A stretch of 52,581 nt of DNA from an uncultured Cetobacterium sp. (GCF_947038635.1 NZ_CAMQXC010000004.1:1-52581), one strand, 5' to 3'; numbered from the stretch's first letter, positions 25,960 to 33,921 are shown. Translations and numbers: made by a program. Notes: generated by a model from the sequence alone, not told the origin.

Positions 25960-27588
25960 TTATAAAGTAACAACAATTGATTTAAAAATTTTATAAGTAA
26001 CAAATCCAGGTTTAGCTCCCTTAGGTTTATTTAAATATTTAATTTGTGTGTAATCAACAGTAAGTTTAGTTCCTTTAGGTAACTTTGATTGTTGACCACA
26101 AAACACAGCGATATCATAAATAGATTTCTCGGATAATGATTCATTGGCGTTTACGACAGCATGAGTTCCAGGCATATCTTTACAGTGAAACCACATGTCT
26201 TCTCTATGAGAATATTTAGTTGTTAAAGCATCATTTTCTAAATTATTTCGACCATATCGAACTAAAATACCATCAATAGTAATTTCTCCAAAATTAAAAG
26301 TTTTAATAGCTTGTTTTTTAATACTTTTTTTATGTTTTGTTTTAGAAGGAACTTTTAAATAACCTTGACTAGAAAGCTCTTCTTCAATTAACTTTAGATT
26401 TTCTTTAGAATCACTATTATTAATAAAAGATTCAACACCTAAAAAATATTTTAAATTATCAGATATTTCAATTAATCTTTTTTGATTATATTCCATACCT
26501 TTTTTTAACTTATTATATTTTTTATATATTTTTTCTAAATTTATTTGAGGTGTAACCAATGGATCTAAAGGAATTGTACACATGCAATCATTATAGAAAT
26601 CATAAAGTTCTACTTCATTCATGCCTTTTTTTAAAGAATATAAAGAGGCAGCTAATATATCTCCGAGCTCTCTATATCTATCAAAGTTTTTTTTCTCTTC
26701 AAGATCTTTTTTTATAGAAATAATTACTTTTTCAGATTTTTTAATCTCTTTTTTTATACAAGACATAAGTTTATCTTTTAAAATTTTAAAAGTATTAGAT
26801 AAATTTTGATTATTTAAATAAAAATTTATCAACTCTTGGAATGAAGAGTATGTAATTACCGTGGCATACTCTTTGGGCTCTATATTTAAAACAGTAGCTA
26901 AGATAATTTCATTATGTTCATTAAAAAATATTTTAGGAGCTATTTCATCTTTTAAAATATCTTTTAAGTTTTCAAATGATGTAAGTGAATTAGCAAGAGT
27001 TTTTCCAAGTCCTTCTATGTTTTTAAGAAGTGATTTTTCATTTTTCTCTTTAAGAAACTCCTCTTCGTTTAAGTTTAAGGGAGAAAGTTTTTTTTCAAGA
27101 GACGGTGTTGAATAATCAATTCCAGGGAATAATACTCTACTTGGATTCTCCTCAATAGAAAAACGTTTTATAGAATCTAGGACTTTATTTTCTTTTGTAG
27201 TAAGAATAAGATTAGAGTGCTTTCCCATCATCTCAAAATATAAGTTATAAATTTTTACTTCTCCAAGTTCATTCAGTTTAGAAAAAGTAAAAATAAGAAT
27301 TCTGTCATATCCTAATTGATTAATAGATATTAAAGTTGAGCCGACAATATATTTTTTTAAGTTTAAGGCAAAAGAACTATTTTCTTCTAATAAATTATCC
27401 TCTTTTGTATCTGATAGGTAGCATAATGAAAGAGAAGGGAAACAAGAGAGTATAAATCTCTGTTTCCCAAAATTAATACTTACAGCAAGCGAACTAGTTT
27501 GAACTACTTTATTGACACCTTTTCCTTTTAAAGAAGTTTCTAGCTCGGTTTTAATTTTATTTAAAGATATACCATCAAGGTACAGCAT
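25960..27588 (-). CDS. rqcH: Rqc2/RqcH-type NFACT protein (ribosome quality control)
   Basis: RqcH binds obstructed 50S subunits with peptidyl-tRNA and directs alanine tailing of stalled nascent chains; older annotations call it fibronectin-binding protein. The 542-residue sequence has an NFACT-N domain with the essential Asp-Arg pair (D95-R96 in LGYDRILIF), a coiled-coil middle (about 270-410, LKDKLMSCIKKEIKKSEKVIISIKKDL), and the NFACT-R domain GILVRYGRNNLENDALTTK..DMWFHCKDMPGTHAVV. The DR pair suggests tailing competence. It begins at the last base of the MarR-FeoA gene. Confidence 0.93.
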   Translation of the reverse strand: MLYLDGISLNKIKTELETSLKGKGVNKVVQTSSLAVSINFGKQRFILSCFPSLSLCYLSDTKEDNLLEENSSFALNLKKYIVGSTLISINQLGYDRILIFTFSKLNELGEVKIYNLYFEMMGKHSNLILTTKENKVLDSIKRFSIEENPSRVLFPGIDYSTPSLEKKLSPLNLNEEEFLKEKNEKSLLKNIEGLGKTLANSLTSFENLKDILKDEIAPKIFFNEHNEIILATVLNIEPKEYATVITYSSFQELINFYLNNQNLSNTFKILKDKLMSCIKKEIKKSEKVIISIKKDLEEKKNFDRYRELGDILAASLYSLKKGMNEVELYDFYNDCMCTIPLDPLVTPQINLEKIYKKYNKLKKGMEYNQKRLIEISDNLKYFLGVESFINNSDSKENLKLIEEELSSQGYLKVPSKTKHKKSIKKQAIKTFNFGEITIDGILVRYGRNNLENDALTTKYSHREDMWFHCKDMPGTHAVVNANESLSEKSIYDIAVFCGQQSKLPKGTKLTVDYTQIKYLNKPKGAKPGFVTYKIFKSIVVTL

Positions 27589-28262
27589 TATTCTTCAACC
27601 TTTATAGCAATAAGATTTTTTGCATCTAAAAGATTAACTTTTAAAATAGAACCGTCCTCTTTTTCAAGTGCTACCTTATCTTTTTCTTCAGATTCTATGA
27701 TTTTAACTGTTGAGTAATGTTCTATTCCGTTATTAGCAAAATAATCCTGTATAATAGGAGTTCCTTTAACTTCGTTAATAGATACTACAGCTCCTACAGG
27801 AAACTCTGTAACAGAGTGAGGTTTAAAAAATTCTGTTTTGTCTTTTAAATTTTTTAAAATTAATTCAAAAGTTTCAGTAAAATGATTTAAATCCTTTTCT
27901 GGAATATTTTCTGTAATAGTTGAAATTATATTTTTATGATAAGTGTTATGATAGTTTAATGCTTCAATTCCTTTTTTAGATAGAGAAACATAAACTTTTC
28001 TTCTATCAGCATCAGAACGAACTCTATCGATAAACCCTTTTTCTCTTAGTTTTGTAATTGCAACTGTAGCAGTTCCCATAGTAATTCCAAGTCTATCAGA
28101 TAACTCATTCATACTAAGTGACTCTTTTCCAATAGCTTCAATTATGTGTAGCTCAGTATGAGTTATACATTTTATTCCTCTTTTTAATGCTAAATCTTCT
28201 GTTTCATAGAAAAGCTTGTAAAAGTTTTCTAAGACATCATTTACTTTATTTATATTATTCAT
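27588..28262 (-). CDS. MarR-type regulator fused to a FeoA-like domain
   Basis: A 224-residue cytoplasmic protein. Residues about 25-140 form a MarR winged helix (LSMNELSDRLGITMGTATVAITKLREKGFIDRVRSDADRRKVYVSLSKKG). Residues about 150-222 look like a FeoA/SH3-like domain (FPVGAVVSINEVKG..ILKVNLLDAKNLIAIK). In DtxR-type repressors a similar domain accompanies metal sensing, so metal or partner sensing is possible but no metal ligands are clear. It sits 2 bases after rpe and abuts rqcH, in an operon with rsgA and the PASTA gene. Confidence 0.82.
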   Translation of the reverse strand: MNNINKVNDVLENFYKLFYETEDLALKRGIKCITHTELHIIEAIGKESLSMNELSDRLGITMGTATVAITKLREKGFIDRVRSDADRRKVYVSLSKKGIEALNYHNTYHKNIISTITENIPEKDLNHFTETFELILKNLKDKTEFFKPHSVTEFPVGAVVSINEVKGTPIIQDYFANNGIEHYSTVKIIESEEKDKVALEKEDGSILKVNLLDAKNLIAIKVEE

Positions 28263-28264
28263 AA

Positions 28265-28909
28265 TTATCTCTCCTTTAAAGATTTAATTCTCTCCTCATA
28301 ATTACCAGAGAAAACATAAGAACCAGCAACAAAAATATTAGCTCCGGCATCAATACATTTTCCGATTGTTTCATTTGTTATTCCACCATCAACCTGGATA
28401 TCAATAGTATTATTTAAATTACGAACTTCTTGAATTTTTTGGATTGAGTTTTCAATAAACTTTTGTCCTCCAAATCCAGGATTAACAGACATAATTAAAA
28501 CCATGTCTAAATCATCAATAACATATTTTATCGCTTCAACAGGAGTAGCAGGATTTAAAGACACACCAGCTTTAACTCCAAAAGATTTAATCAATTGAAT
28601 AGTTCTGTGAAGATGTTTTGTAGCTTCAGCATGAACAACAATTATGTCAGCACCGGCCTTAACAAAATCTTCAATATATCTTTCAGGTGCTTCAATCATA
28701 AGATGAACATCAAAAACTAAACTAGTTTTATTTCTAATGGCTTTTATAACAGGTGCTCCAAAAGTTATGTTAGGTACAAACATTCCATCCATAACATCAA
28801 TATGTATATAATCGGCTCCAGCGTGGTCAATTGCTATAACTTCATTACCTAATTGACTAAAATCTGCTGAAAGAATTGATGGTGCTATCTTGATATCTTT
28901 TTTTATCAT
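28265..28909 (-). CDS. rpe: Ribulose-phosphate 3-epimerase
   Basis: Interconverts ribulose 5-phosphate and xylulose 5-phosphate in the pentose phosphate pathway. The 214-residue TIM barrel shows [16 protein letters not shown], the metal-site [16 protein letters not shown] and [24 protein letters not shown], and [10 protein letters not shown] with the phosphate-binding ending. AAAGGAG precedes the ATG. It lies downstream of rsgA, an association also seen in Firmicutes PrkC operons, and its substrate also feeds RibBA. Confidence 0.97.
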   Translation of the reverse strand: MIKKDIKIAPSILSADFSQLGNEVIAIDHAGADYIHIDVMDGMFVPNITFGAPVIKAIRNKTSLVFDVHLMIEAPERYIEDFVKAGADIIVVHAEATKHLHRTIQLIKSFGVKAGVSLNPATPVEAIKYVIDDLDMVLIMSVNPGFGGQKFIENSIQKIQEVRNLNNTIDIQVDGGITNETIGKCIDAGANIFVAGSYVFSGNYEERIKSLKER

Positions 28910-28956
28910 TTAAAATTTCACTCCTTTGTGTAATAGTTTAAGTAATAATATTTGTT

Positions 28957-29841
28957 CTAATATTTATTCCAAATTTCATTTTTAGATTTATCATAACAAC
29001 GTTTGTAAAATTCATATCTTTCTTTTGTAATTTTTCCTGAATCAACAGCAGATTTTATACCACATTGAGGTTCATTTACGTGAACGCAGTTATTAAATTT
29101 ACACCCATCTCCGAATTGATGAAATTCAGGAAAAAGTGATATTAGATCTTGAGCATCACTAGTAGGAGGTAGATCAACTGATGAAAATCCAGGAGTGTCA
29201 ATAACAAAACCTCCACTCGGAAGAGTAAGCAGTTTACTATCTCTAGTTGTGTGTTTTCCAGCTCTTAATCTTTTACTTGTTTCACCTGTTTTTAATTCTT
29301 TGGAATCTTGTAACAGATTTAAAATACTTGACTTACCAACTCCAGAAGGTCCACCAAAAGCAGTAACTTTATCTTTTAAAAATGTTTTTAATTCATCCAT
29401 ACCAAGGTTTTTATAAGTTGATATATAAAAAACTGGAATATCTATCTTAGATAGGTATTCTAAATTAGATTTAATTTCCTCTAATTCCTCTTGTGATAAA
29501 AGATCTATTTTATTGATTATTAATACAGGACTGATTTTATTATATAAGCTATTTAATATTAAAATGTTTATTTTTTCATAGTCAATAGCAGGATCTTTAG
29601 CAGCAAATTGAATAACACCATAATCAATATTTGCAACTAAAGGTCTTCTCAAAAGATTTTTTCTGGGTTTAACTTCAGTTATAAAGCCATCTGCATCAAA
29701 AACAACGTAATCACCCACTGTACAATTTTCTCTTTTGTCTGATCTTTTTAAAATTCCTCTTAATTTACAAAGATATTCTTTTCCTTCACTTTCAATATTA
29801 TAAAATCCTTGAATTTTATTGATAACAATTCCTTCGATAAT
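28957..29841 (-). CDS. rsgA: Ribosome small-subunit-dependent GTPase A, apparently started at AUU
   Basis: A circularly permuted GTPase that helps late 30S maturation. In order it has an N-terminal OB fold (LCKLRGILKRSDKRENCTVGDYVVFD), G4 NKID, G1 GGPSGVGKSS, G3 DTPGF and the zinc motif CKFNNCVHVNEPQC. Starting at the first usable canonical codon (GTG 29718) loses about 40 OB-fold residues. The same frame continues upstream to ATT at 29841, with no ATG, GTG or TTG in between, and AAGGAGA sits about 8 bases before that ATT. Starting there gives 294 residues, normal for RsgA, beginning M-I-E-G-I-V. The start codon is the uncertain part; the gene identity is not. Confidence 0.88.
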   Translation of the reverse strand: MIEGIVINKIQGFYNIESEGKEYLCKLRGILKRSDKRENCTVGDYVVFDADGFITEVKPRKNLLRRPLVANIDYGVIQFAAKDPAIDYEKINILILNSLYNKISPVLIINKIDLLSQEELEEIKSNLEYLSKIDIPVFYISTYKNLGMDELKTFLKDKVTAFGGPSGVGKSSILNLLQDSKELKTGETSKRLRAGKHTTRDSKLLTLPSGGFVIDTPGFSSVDLPPTSDAQDLISLFPEFHQFGDGCKFNNCVHVNEPQCGIKSAVDSGKITKERYEFYKRCYDKSKNEIWNKY

Positions 29842-29858
29842 AATTCACTCTCCTTAAA

Positions 29859-30560
29859 TTAATAACTAACAACAATATCAATGATAGTTCCAGCAGGAAC
29901 AGTTTCACCAATATGAGTAGTTTCAACAACAATTCCTTTTTCTAAATTAGGAATTACTTTTTCTTTAACAACACCAACAATAAGACCTTTTGAAATTAAT
30001 TCATTAGTAGCCTCTTCGTATGTAAATCCTATTGTATCAGGAACTTCAACAGAAGCAACTGAGTTAGAATTACTTAATAAAAGTGATACTCCTTTATTCT
30101 TTTGAGTGTTTTGGCCTAAAGATGGAGTTGTGGCTAAAACAGTATTGTATGGCAAGTTTGAAGATGTATAAGAAACTTTTTTTATTTTAACTCCCTCTTC
30201 TTGGAGTTTAGCTGAAACTTCGATAAGGTTTTTATTTGTAAAATCAGGCATAGTGTAGTCATCTTTACCTTTGCTTAACCAAACTCTAACAGTTCTTCCC
30301 TCTTTTACAACTTTTTCAGGAGCTGGATTTTGTTTAAAGATAGTTCCAATGGGTAAATCAGAAAAATCATTTCCTGCAATAATTACATTTACTTTATCAA
30401 TAGATGGTATTTTTTCTATCTGTTTTAGATTCATTCCAACAAGATTTGGTAGTGAATAAAAACTTTTGTTAAAATATGTTTTTAAGAATATATTAAAACT
30501 AAAAAAACAGATAAAAACAATAAGTATACATGATAGCAAATATGCTAAATATTTTTTCAT
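29859..30560 (-). CDS. PASTA-domain membrane protein without a kinase domain
   Basis: A 233-residue protein with a short cytoplasmic start, one membrane helix (about 5-28) and three extracytoplasmic PASTA repeats: SLPNLVGMNLKQIEKI..VWLSKG (about 36-102), YTMPDFTNKNLIEVSAKL..LLSN (about 103-168) and VEVPDTIGFTYEEATNELI..DIVVSY (about 172-233). PASTA domains bind muropeptides or beta-lactam-like ligands in PrkC/PknB kinases and some PBPs. The N terminus is far too short for a kinase. The genes rsgA and rpe follow, as they follow prkC in Firmicutes. Confidence 0.9.
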   Translation of the reverse strand: MKKYLAYLLSCILIVFICFFSFNIFLKTYFNKSFYSLPNLVGMNLKQIEKIPSIDKVNVIIAGNDFSDLPIGTIFKQNPAPEKVVKEGRTVRVWLSKGKDDYTMPDFTNKNLIEVSAKLQEEGVKIKKVSYTSSNLPYNTVLATTPSLGQNTQKNKGVSLLLSNSNSVASVEVPDTIGFTYEEATNELISKGLIVGVVKEKVIPNLEKGIVVETTHIGETVPAGTIIDIVVSY

Positions 30561-30619
30561 TTTTCCTCCTAAAGTGGTGCTATGAAATTAAATAATAAAA
30601 TACTCTAAATACTTATAAA

Positions 30620-30648
30620 ATAATATCATAGTGGCACTAAAATATCAA
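30620..30648 (-). promoter_or_regulatory. Promoter of the PASTA-rsgA-rpe-marR-rqcH operon
   Basis: On the minus strand TTGATA (30648-30643) and TATTAT (30625-30620) with a 17-base spacer, about 60 bases before the PASTA ATG. The spacer coincides with one arm (30626-30638) of an imperfect palindrome whose other arm is at 30573-30585. Confidence 0.62.
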
Positions 30649-30655
30649 TAATTAC

Positions 30656-30684
30656 TTGATAAATAGTAGCTTAAATGATAGAAT
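30656..30684 (+). promoter_or_regulatory. Promoter of the hpt-led housekeeping operon
   Basis: TTGATA (30656-30661) and TAGAAT (30679-30684) with a 17-base spacer, about 38 bases before the hpt ATG; divergent from the PASTA promoter with 7 bases between the two -35 boxes. Confidence 0.62.
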
Positions 30685-30721
30685 ATTTTGTAAACTATTA
30701 TTTGAAAATTAGGAGGGTAAA

Positions 30722-31246
30722 ATGGATTACACAATAGAGAAAATGATTTCTGAAGGTGATTTACAAGCTAGAATAAGAGAGGTTGCAAAAGAGATTGAAA
30801 AGGATTATGAAGGAAAAGATCTTATTTGTGTAGGTCTACTTAAGGGATCAATCATGTTCATGGCAGATTTACTAAAGAATGTAGAATTAGATTTAGCTAT
30901 GGATTTCATGAAAGTCTCTAGTTACCATGGAGGAACTGATAGTACAGGTGTAGTAAAGATTTTAAAAGATGTTGATGAAGATTTAACAGGAAAAGATGTT
31001 TTAATTATAGAGGATATAATCGATACAGGTTTAACTTTAGAATCAGTTAAAAAATTCTTAATGTCAAAACAGCCAAAATCTTTAAAAGTTTGTTCTTTAT
31101 TAGATAAGCCAAGTAGAAGAAAAGTAGAGATGGTTGGAGAGTATATTGGATTTGAAATTCCAGATGAGTTTGTAGTTGGATATGGTTTAGACTATGATGA
31201 ACTATATAGAAACCTTCCTTATATTGGAAAAGTAGTTAGAAAGTAA
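30722..31246 (+). CDS. hpt: Hypoxanthine phosphoribosyltransferase
   Basis: Salvages hypoxanthine (and guanine) to IMP (and GMP) using PRPP. The 174-residue type I PRTase shows GLLKGSIMFMADLLK, the catalytic-loop SSYHGGTDSTGVV, the PRPP motif VLIIEDIIDTGLTL, and FVVGYGLDYDELYRNLPYIGKV near the end. GGAGGG precedes the ATG. It is first of a long plus-strand block that runs into rsmA after 21 bases. Confidence 0.96.
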   Translation: MDYTIEKMISEGDLQARIREVAKEIEKDYEGKDLICVGLLKGSIMFMADLLKNVELDLAMDFMKVSSYHGGTDSTGVVKILKDVDEDLTGKDVLIIEDIIDTGLTLESVKKFLMSKQPKSLKVCSLLDKPSRRKVEMVGEYIGFEIPDEFVVGYGLDYDELYRNLPYIGKVVRK

Positions 31247-31267
31247 AAAAAAGTAAAAGGAGGAAAG

Positions 31268-32059
31268 ATGTCCTTTAAACATAAGAAAAAATTTGGACAA
31301 AACTTCTTAACAGATCAAAATGATGTTTTGAACAAAATTATGGAAGTTTCAAACGTTAAAGACGATGAACATATAGTTGAAATTGGTCCAGGAGAAGGTG
31401 CATTAACGGCTTTATTATTAGAAAGAGCTAAAAATGTAACGTGCATTGAAATTGATACTGATTTAGAAAAGATACTTACAAAAAAATATTCATCAAACCC
31501 TAAATTTAATTTAATAATGCAGGATGTTTTAACAGTAGATTTAAAAAGTGTATTAAGTAAAGGAAGAGTAGTTGCTAACATTCCTTACTATATAACATCA
31601 CCAATTATAAATAAAATCATTGAAAATAGAGATATAATAAGTGAAATGTTTATAATGGTTCAAAAAGAAGTTGCAGAAAGAGTGTGCTCAAAATCTGGAA
31701 AAGAGAGAAGCGTATTGACACTAGCTGTAGAGTATTATGGAGAAGCAGAGTATTTATTTACAATACCAAAAGCATTTTTTACGCCACCACCAAAGGTAGA
31801 TTCAGCTTTTATGTCAATAAAGTTTTACAATGATAGAAGATATGAGGATCGAATTTCAGAGAGCCTATTTTTTAAATATGTAAAAGCAGCTTTTTCAAAC
31901 AAAAGAAAAAATATCATAAATAATCTAACAACTTTAGGGTATTCTAAAGATTTTATAAGAGAAAAATTAGAAAAATTAGGAATATCAGAAACAGAAAGAG
32001 CTGAAAATTTAACAATTGAACAGTTTATAGATTTAGCTGAGATATTTGAAGAAGAATAA
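31268..32059 (+). CDS. rsmA: 16S rRNA (adenine1518-N6/adenine1519-N6)-dimethyltransferase
   Basis: KsgA dimethylates two adjacent adenines in helix 45 of 16S rRNA during 30S maturation. The 263-residue Rossmann methyltransferase has KKKFGQNFLTD at the start, SAM motif IVEIGPGEGALTALL, the catalytic NIPYYITSPII and a small helical C-terminal domain (KAAFSNKRKNIINNL). AGGAGG precedes the ATG by 4 bases or so. The location beside other RNA-maturation genes is consistent. Confidence 0.96.
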   Translation: MSFKHKKKFGQNFLTDQNDVLNKIMEVSNVKDDEHIVEIGPGEGALTALLLERAKNVTCIEIDTDLEKILTKKYSSNPKFNLIMQDVLTVDLKSVLSKGRVVANIPYYITSPIINKIIENRDIISEMFIMVQKEVAERVCSKSGKERSVLTLAVEYYGEAEYLFTIPKAFFTPPPKVDSAFMSIKFYNDRRYEDRISESLFFKYVKAAFSNKRKNIINNLTTLGYSKDFIREKLEKLGISETERAENLTIEQFIDLAEIFEEE

Positions 32060-32073
32060 AACTTTTAATAAGT

Positions 32074-32137
32074 GAGGCATGGATAAAAGAGGGGATTTCC
32101 TAATTTTTGAAAGCCTCCTTTTAGCTTAAATAAGGAG
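32074..32137 (+). promoter_or_regulatory. Possible RBS-sequestering leader with a 16-codon ORF before DUF4911
   Basis: CTCCTT (32115-32120) can pair exactly with AAGGAG (32132-32137), the ribosome binding site of the next gene, across an 11-base loop. An upstream GAGGC (32074-32078) can instead pair with GCCTC (32113-32117), which overlaps CTCCTT and would free the site. A 16-codon ORF (ATG 32079, stop 32127-32129) spans the region but has no well-spaced ribosome binding site. Structure only, no direct evidence of function. Confidence 0.35.
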
Positions 32138-32142
32138 TAAAA

Positions 32143-32382
32143 ATGGACAGTTATGAATTTAAAATAAAAACAAAACGTGAGGATATAGATTTTATTAATA
32201 AAATAATGGAAGCATATGAGGGCGTTGGAATTGTAAGAACAAAAAATGCAGATGAGGGAGATTTAACAATAGTTTCTACAACTGATTTTAAAGAGGATGT
32301 TAGAATGATTGTTGAAGATTTAAATAGAAAGTGGGTAAAAGCTGAAATAGTTTGGGAAGGACCTTGGTCTGGAGAGTTATAA
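32143..32382 (+). CDS. DUF4911 family small protein
   Basis: A 79-residue cytoplasmic protein (MDSYEFKIKTKREDIDFINKIMEAYEG...VWEGPWSGEL) with an alternating beta-helix pattern suggestive of a small ferredoxin-like fold. I recognise it as DUF4911-like; its function is unknown. TAAGGAG lies 5 bases before the ATG. It is 25 bases upstream of the KH-domain gene and within an rRNA-processing block, so an RNA-related role is plausible but not shown. Confidence 0.75.
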   Translation: MDSYEFKIKTKREDIDFINKIMEAYEGVGIVRTKNADEGDLTIVSTTDFKEDVRMIVEDLNRKWVKAEIVWEGPWSGEL

Positions 32383-32407
32383 AATAAAAATTTAGGAGGA
32401 TAAATTT

Positions 32408-32647
32408 ATGGAAAAATTAGAGTTATTAATTAATTATATTATAGGTGAATTAGTAGAAACAAAAGAGGGAATCAGAATAAGTTATGACTTAATAGATGAT
32501 ACTGTAACTTTCAAAGTAAGTGTTGCTCAAGGTGAAATGGGAAGAGTTATTGGAAAAAATGGTTTAACAGCAAATGCAATAAGAGGAGTTATGCAAGCAG
32601 CAGGGGTTAAAGATAGATTAAATGTAAATGTTGAATTTGTAGACTAA
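32408..32647 (+). CDS. khpA: KH-domain RNA-binding protein KhpA
   Basis: A 79-residue single type II KH domain with the RNA-binding GxxG loop in GRVIGKNGLTANAIR (about 49-63). In streptococci and clostridia KhpA pairs with KhpB/Jag and binds many RNAs, affecting cell division and elongation. Position before rimM and trmD is the classical one (rpsP-khpA-rimM-trmD). rpsP and rplS, often in this block, are not present here. Confidence 0.93.
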   Translation: MEKLELLINYIIGELVETKEGIRISYDLIDDTVTFKVSVAQGEMGRVIGKNGLTANAIRGVMQAAGVKDRLNVNVEFVD

Positions 32648-32675
32648 AATTTAAAAGAATTAAAGGAGAATATTA

Positions 32676-33191
32676 ATGGAGTTATTAGCAGTTGGAAGAG
32701 TTTCAGGAACTCATCACTTAAAGGGAGCAATAAAAGTTACTTCAAATATAGATAATTTAGAGATTTTAAGTGGAAATAAAGTTATGATTGAGCTACCATC
32801 AGGAGAGGTAAAAATTTTAACTATAAAAAAAGTATCAAGCATGATAGATAAAAAATGGATTGTAGAATTTGAAGAGTTAACAAATAAAACAGATGCTGGT
32901 TTAATTCAAAATGGAGTTATAAAAGTAAGAAGAGATCTTTTAGGAATTGAAGAAGATGAGTTTTTAGCTAATGATGTAATGGGAATGAAAGTTATAACAG
33001 AGGATGGCGAAAATATAGGTGAAGTTGTAGATATATATGAAACTGCAGCACATGATATCTATGTTATAGAAGATGAAGAGTTTGAAACAATGATTCCAGA
33101 TGTAGAAGTTTTTATAAAAAATATAGATTTTAATAAAAGAGAGATATTAGTTTCTTTAATTGAAGGAATGAGAGAAAGAAAGAAAGATTAA
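32676..33191 (+). CDS. rimM: 16S rRNA processing protein RimM
   Basis: A 30S assembly factor acting on the head domain with ribosomal protein S19. Of its 171 residues, the N-terminal RimM barrel (about 1-90) has VGRVSGTHHLKGAIKV and the C-terminal PRC barrel (about 95-168) has DDVMGMKV-type and IPDVEVFIKNIDFNKREI segments. AAGGAG precedes the ATG. The trmD start follows 10 bases after its stop, as usual. Confidence 0.95.
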   Translation: MELLAVGRVSGTHHLKGAIKVTSNIDNLEILSGNKVMIELPSGEVKILTIKKVSSMIDKKWIVEFEELTNKTDAGLIQNGVIKVRRDLLGIEEDEFLANDVMGMKVITEDGENIGEVVDIYETAAHDIYVIEDEEFETMIPDVEVFIKNIDFNKREILVSLIEGMRERKKD

Positions 33192-33201
33192 GGAGAACGT
33201 T

Positions 33202-33921
33202 GTGAAAATAAATATATTAACACTATTTCCAGAGTTTTTTAATTCTTTTAAAGAGCATAGTATTATAAAAAGAGCTGTGGAAAGAGAGCAGGTAGAAATT
33301 AACATAGTTAATATAAGGGATTTCGCTGAAGGGAAACATAAGCAGTGTGATGATATACCTTTTGGAGGAGGAGCTGGAATGGTTATGAAACCAGAACCAT
33401 TATTAAGAGCTCTAGAGGGGAATAAAGGAAAAGTTATTTATACATCTCCCCAAGGTGTAAAATTAAATCAAGTATTAGCATGTGAGTTATCTACTGAAAA
33501 AGAGATAACTATAATAGCAGGTCATTATGAAGGAATAGATGAGAGAGTAATTGATAGCAAAGTAGATTTAGAGATATCTTTAGGTGACTTTGTTTTAACA
33601 GGTGGAGAGTTACCAGCTATGGTAATATCAGATGCGATAGTTCGTCTTATTCCTGGAGTTATAAAAAAAGAATCTTATGAAAATGATTCTTTTTATAATG
33701 GATTATTAGATTACCCTCATTATACTAGACCAGCTGAATTTGAGGGATTAAAAGTTCCAGAAGTTTTGATGTCCGGTCATCATAAAAATATAGATGAATG
33801 GAGATTAAAACAGAGTTTAGAAAGAACTTTAAAAAGACGACCAGAGCTTTTAAAAGATAGAGAGTTTAGTAAACTAGAAAAAAAACTTTTAAAAGAGATA
33901 AAAGAGGAGCAAGAGATATGA
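33202..33921 (+). CDS. trmD: tRNA (guanine37-N1)-methyltransferase
   Basis: Methylates G37 next to the anticodon, preventing +1 frameshifting. The 239-residue SPOUT enzyme has NILTLFPEFFNSFKEHSIIKRA, DIPFGGGAGMVMKPEPLLRAL, the knot segments AGHYEGIDERV and SLGDFVLTGGELPAMVISDAIVRLIPGV, and LDYPHYTRPAEF. It starts at GTG 33202 with AAGGAG 6 bases upstream; no ATG is available near the N terminus. Its stop overlaps the next start (ATGA). Confidence 0.97.
   Translation: MKINILTLFPEFFNSFKEHSIIKRAVEREQVEINIVNIRDFAEGKHKQCDDIPFGGGAGMVMKPEPLLRALEGNKGKVIYTSPQGVKLNQVLACELSTEKEITIIAGHYEGIDERVIDSKVDLEISLGDFVLTGGELPAMVISDAIVRLIPGVIKKESYENDSFYNGLLDYPHYTRPAEFEGLKVPEVLMSGHHKNIDEWRLKQSLERTLKRRPELLKDREFSKLEKKLLKEIKEEQEI

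Noticed and set aside
28957-29718. rsgA starting at GTG 29718
   Set aside because: It removes much of the conserved OB fold and has no suitably placed ribosome binding site; the upstream frame clearly encodes RsgA sequence.
32079-32129. 16-codon ORF as a real gene
   Set aside because: Too short to support by sequence, weak ribosome binding site; kept only as part of a possible leader.
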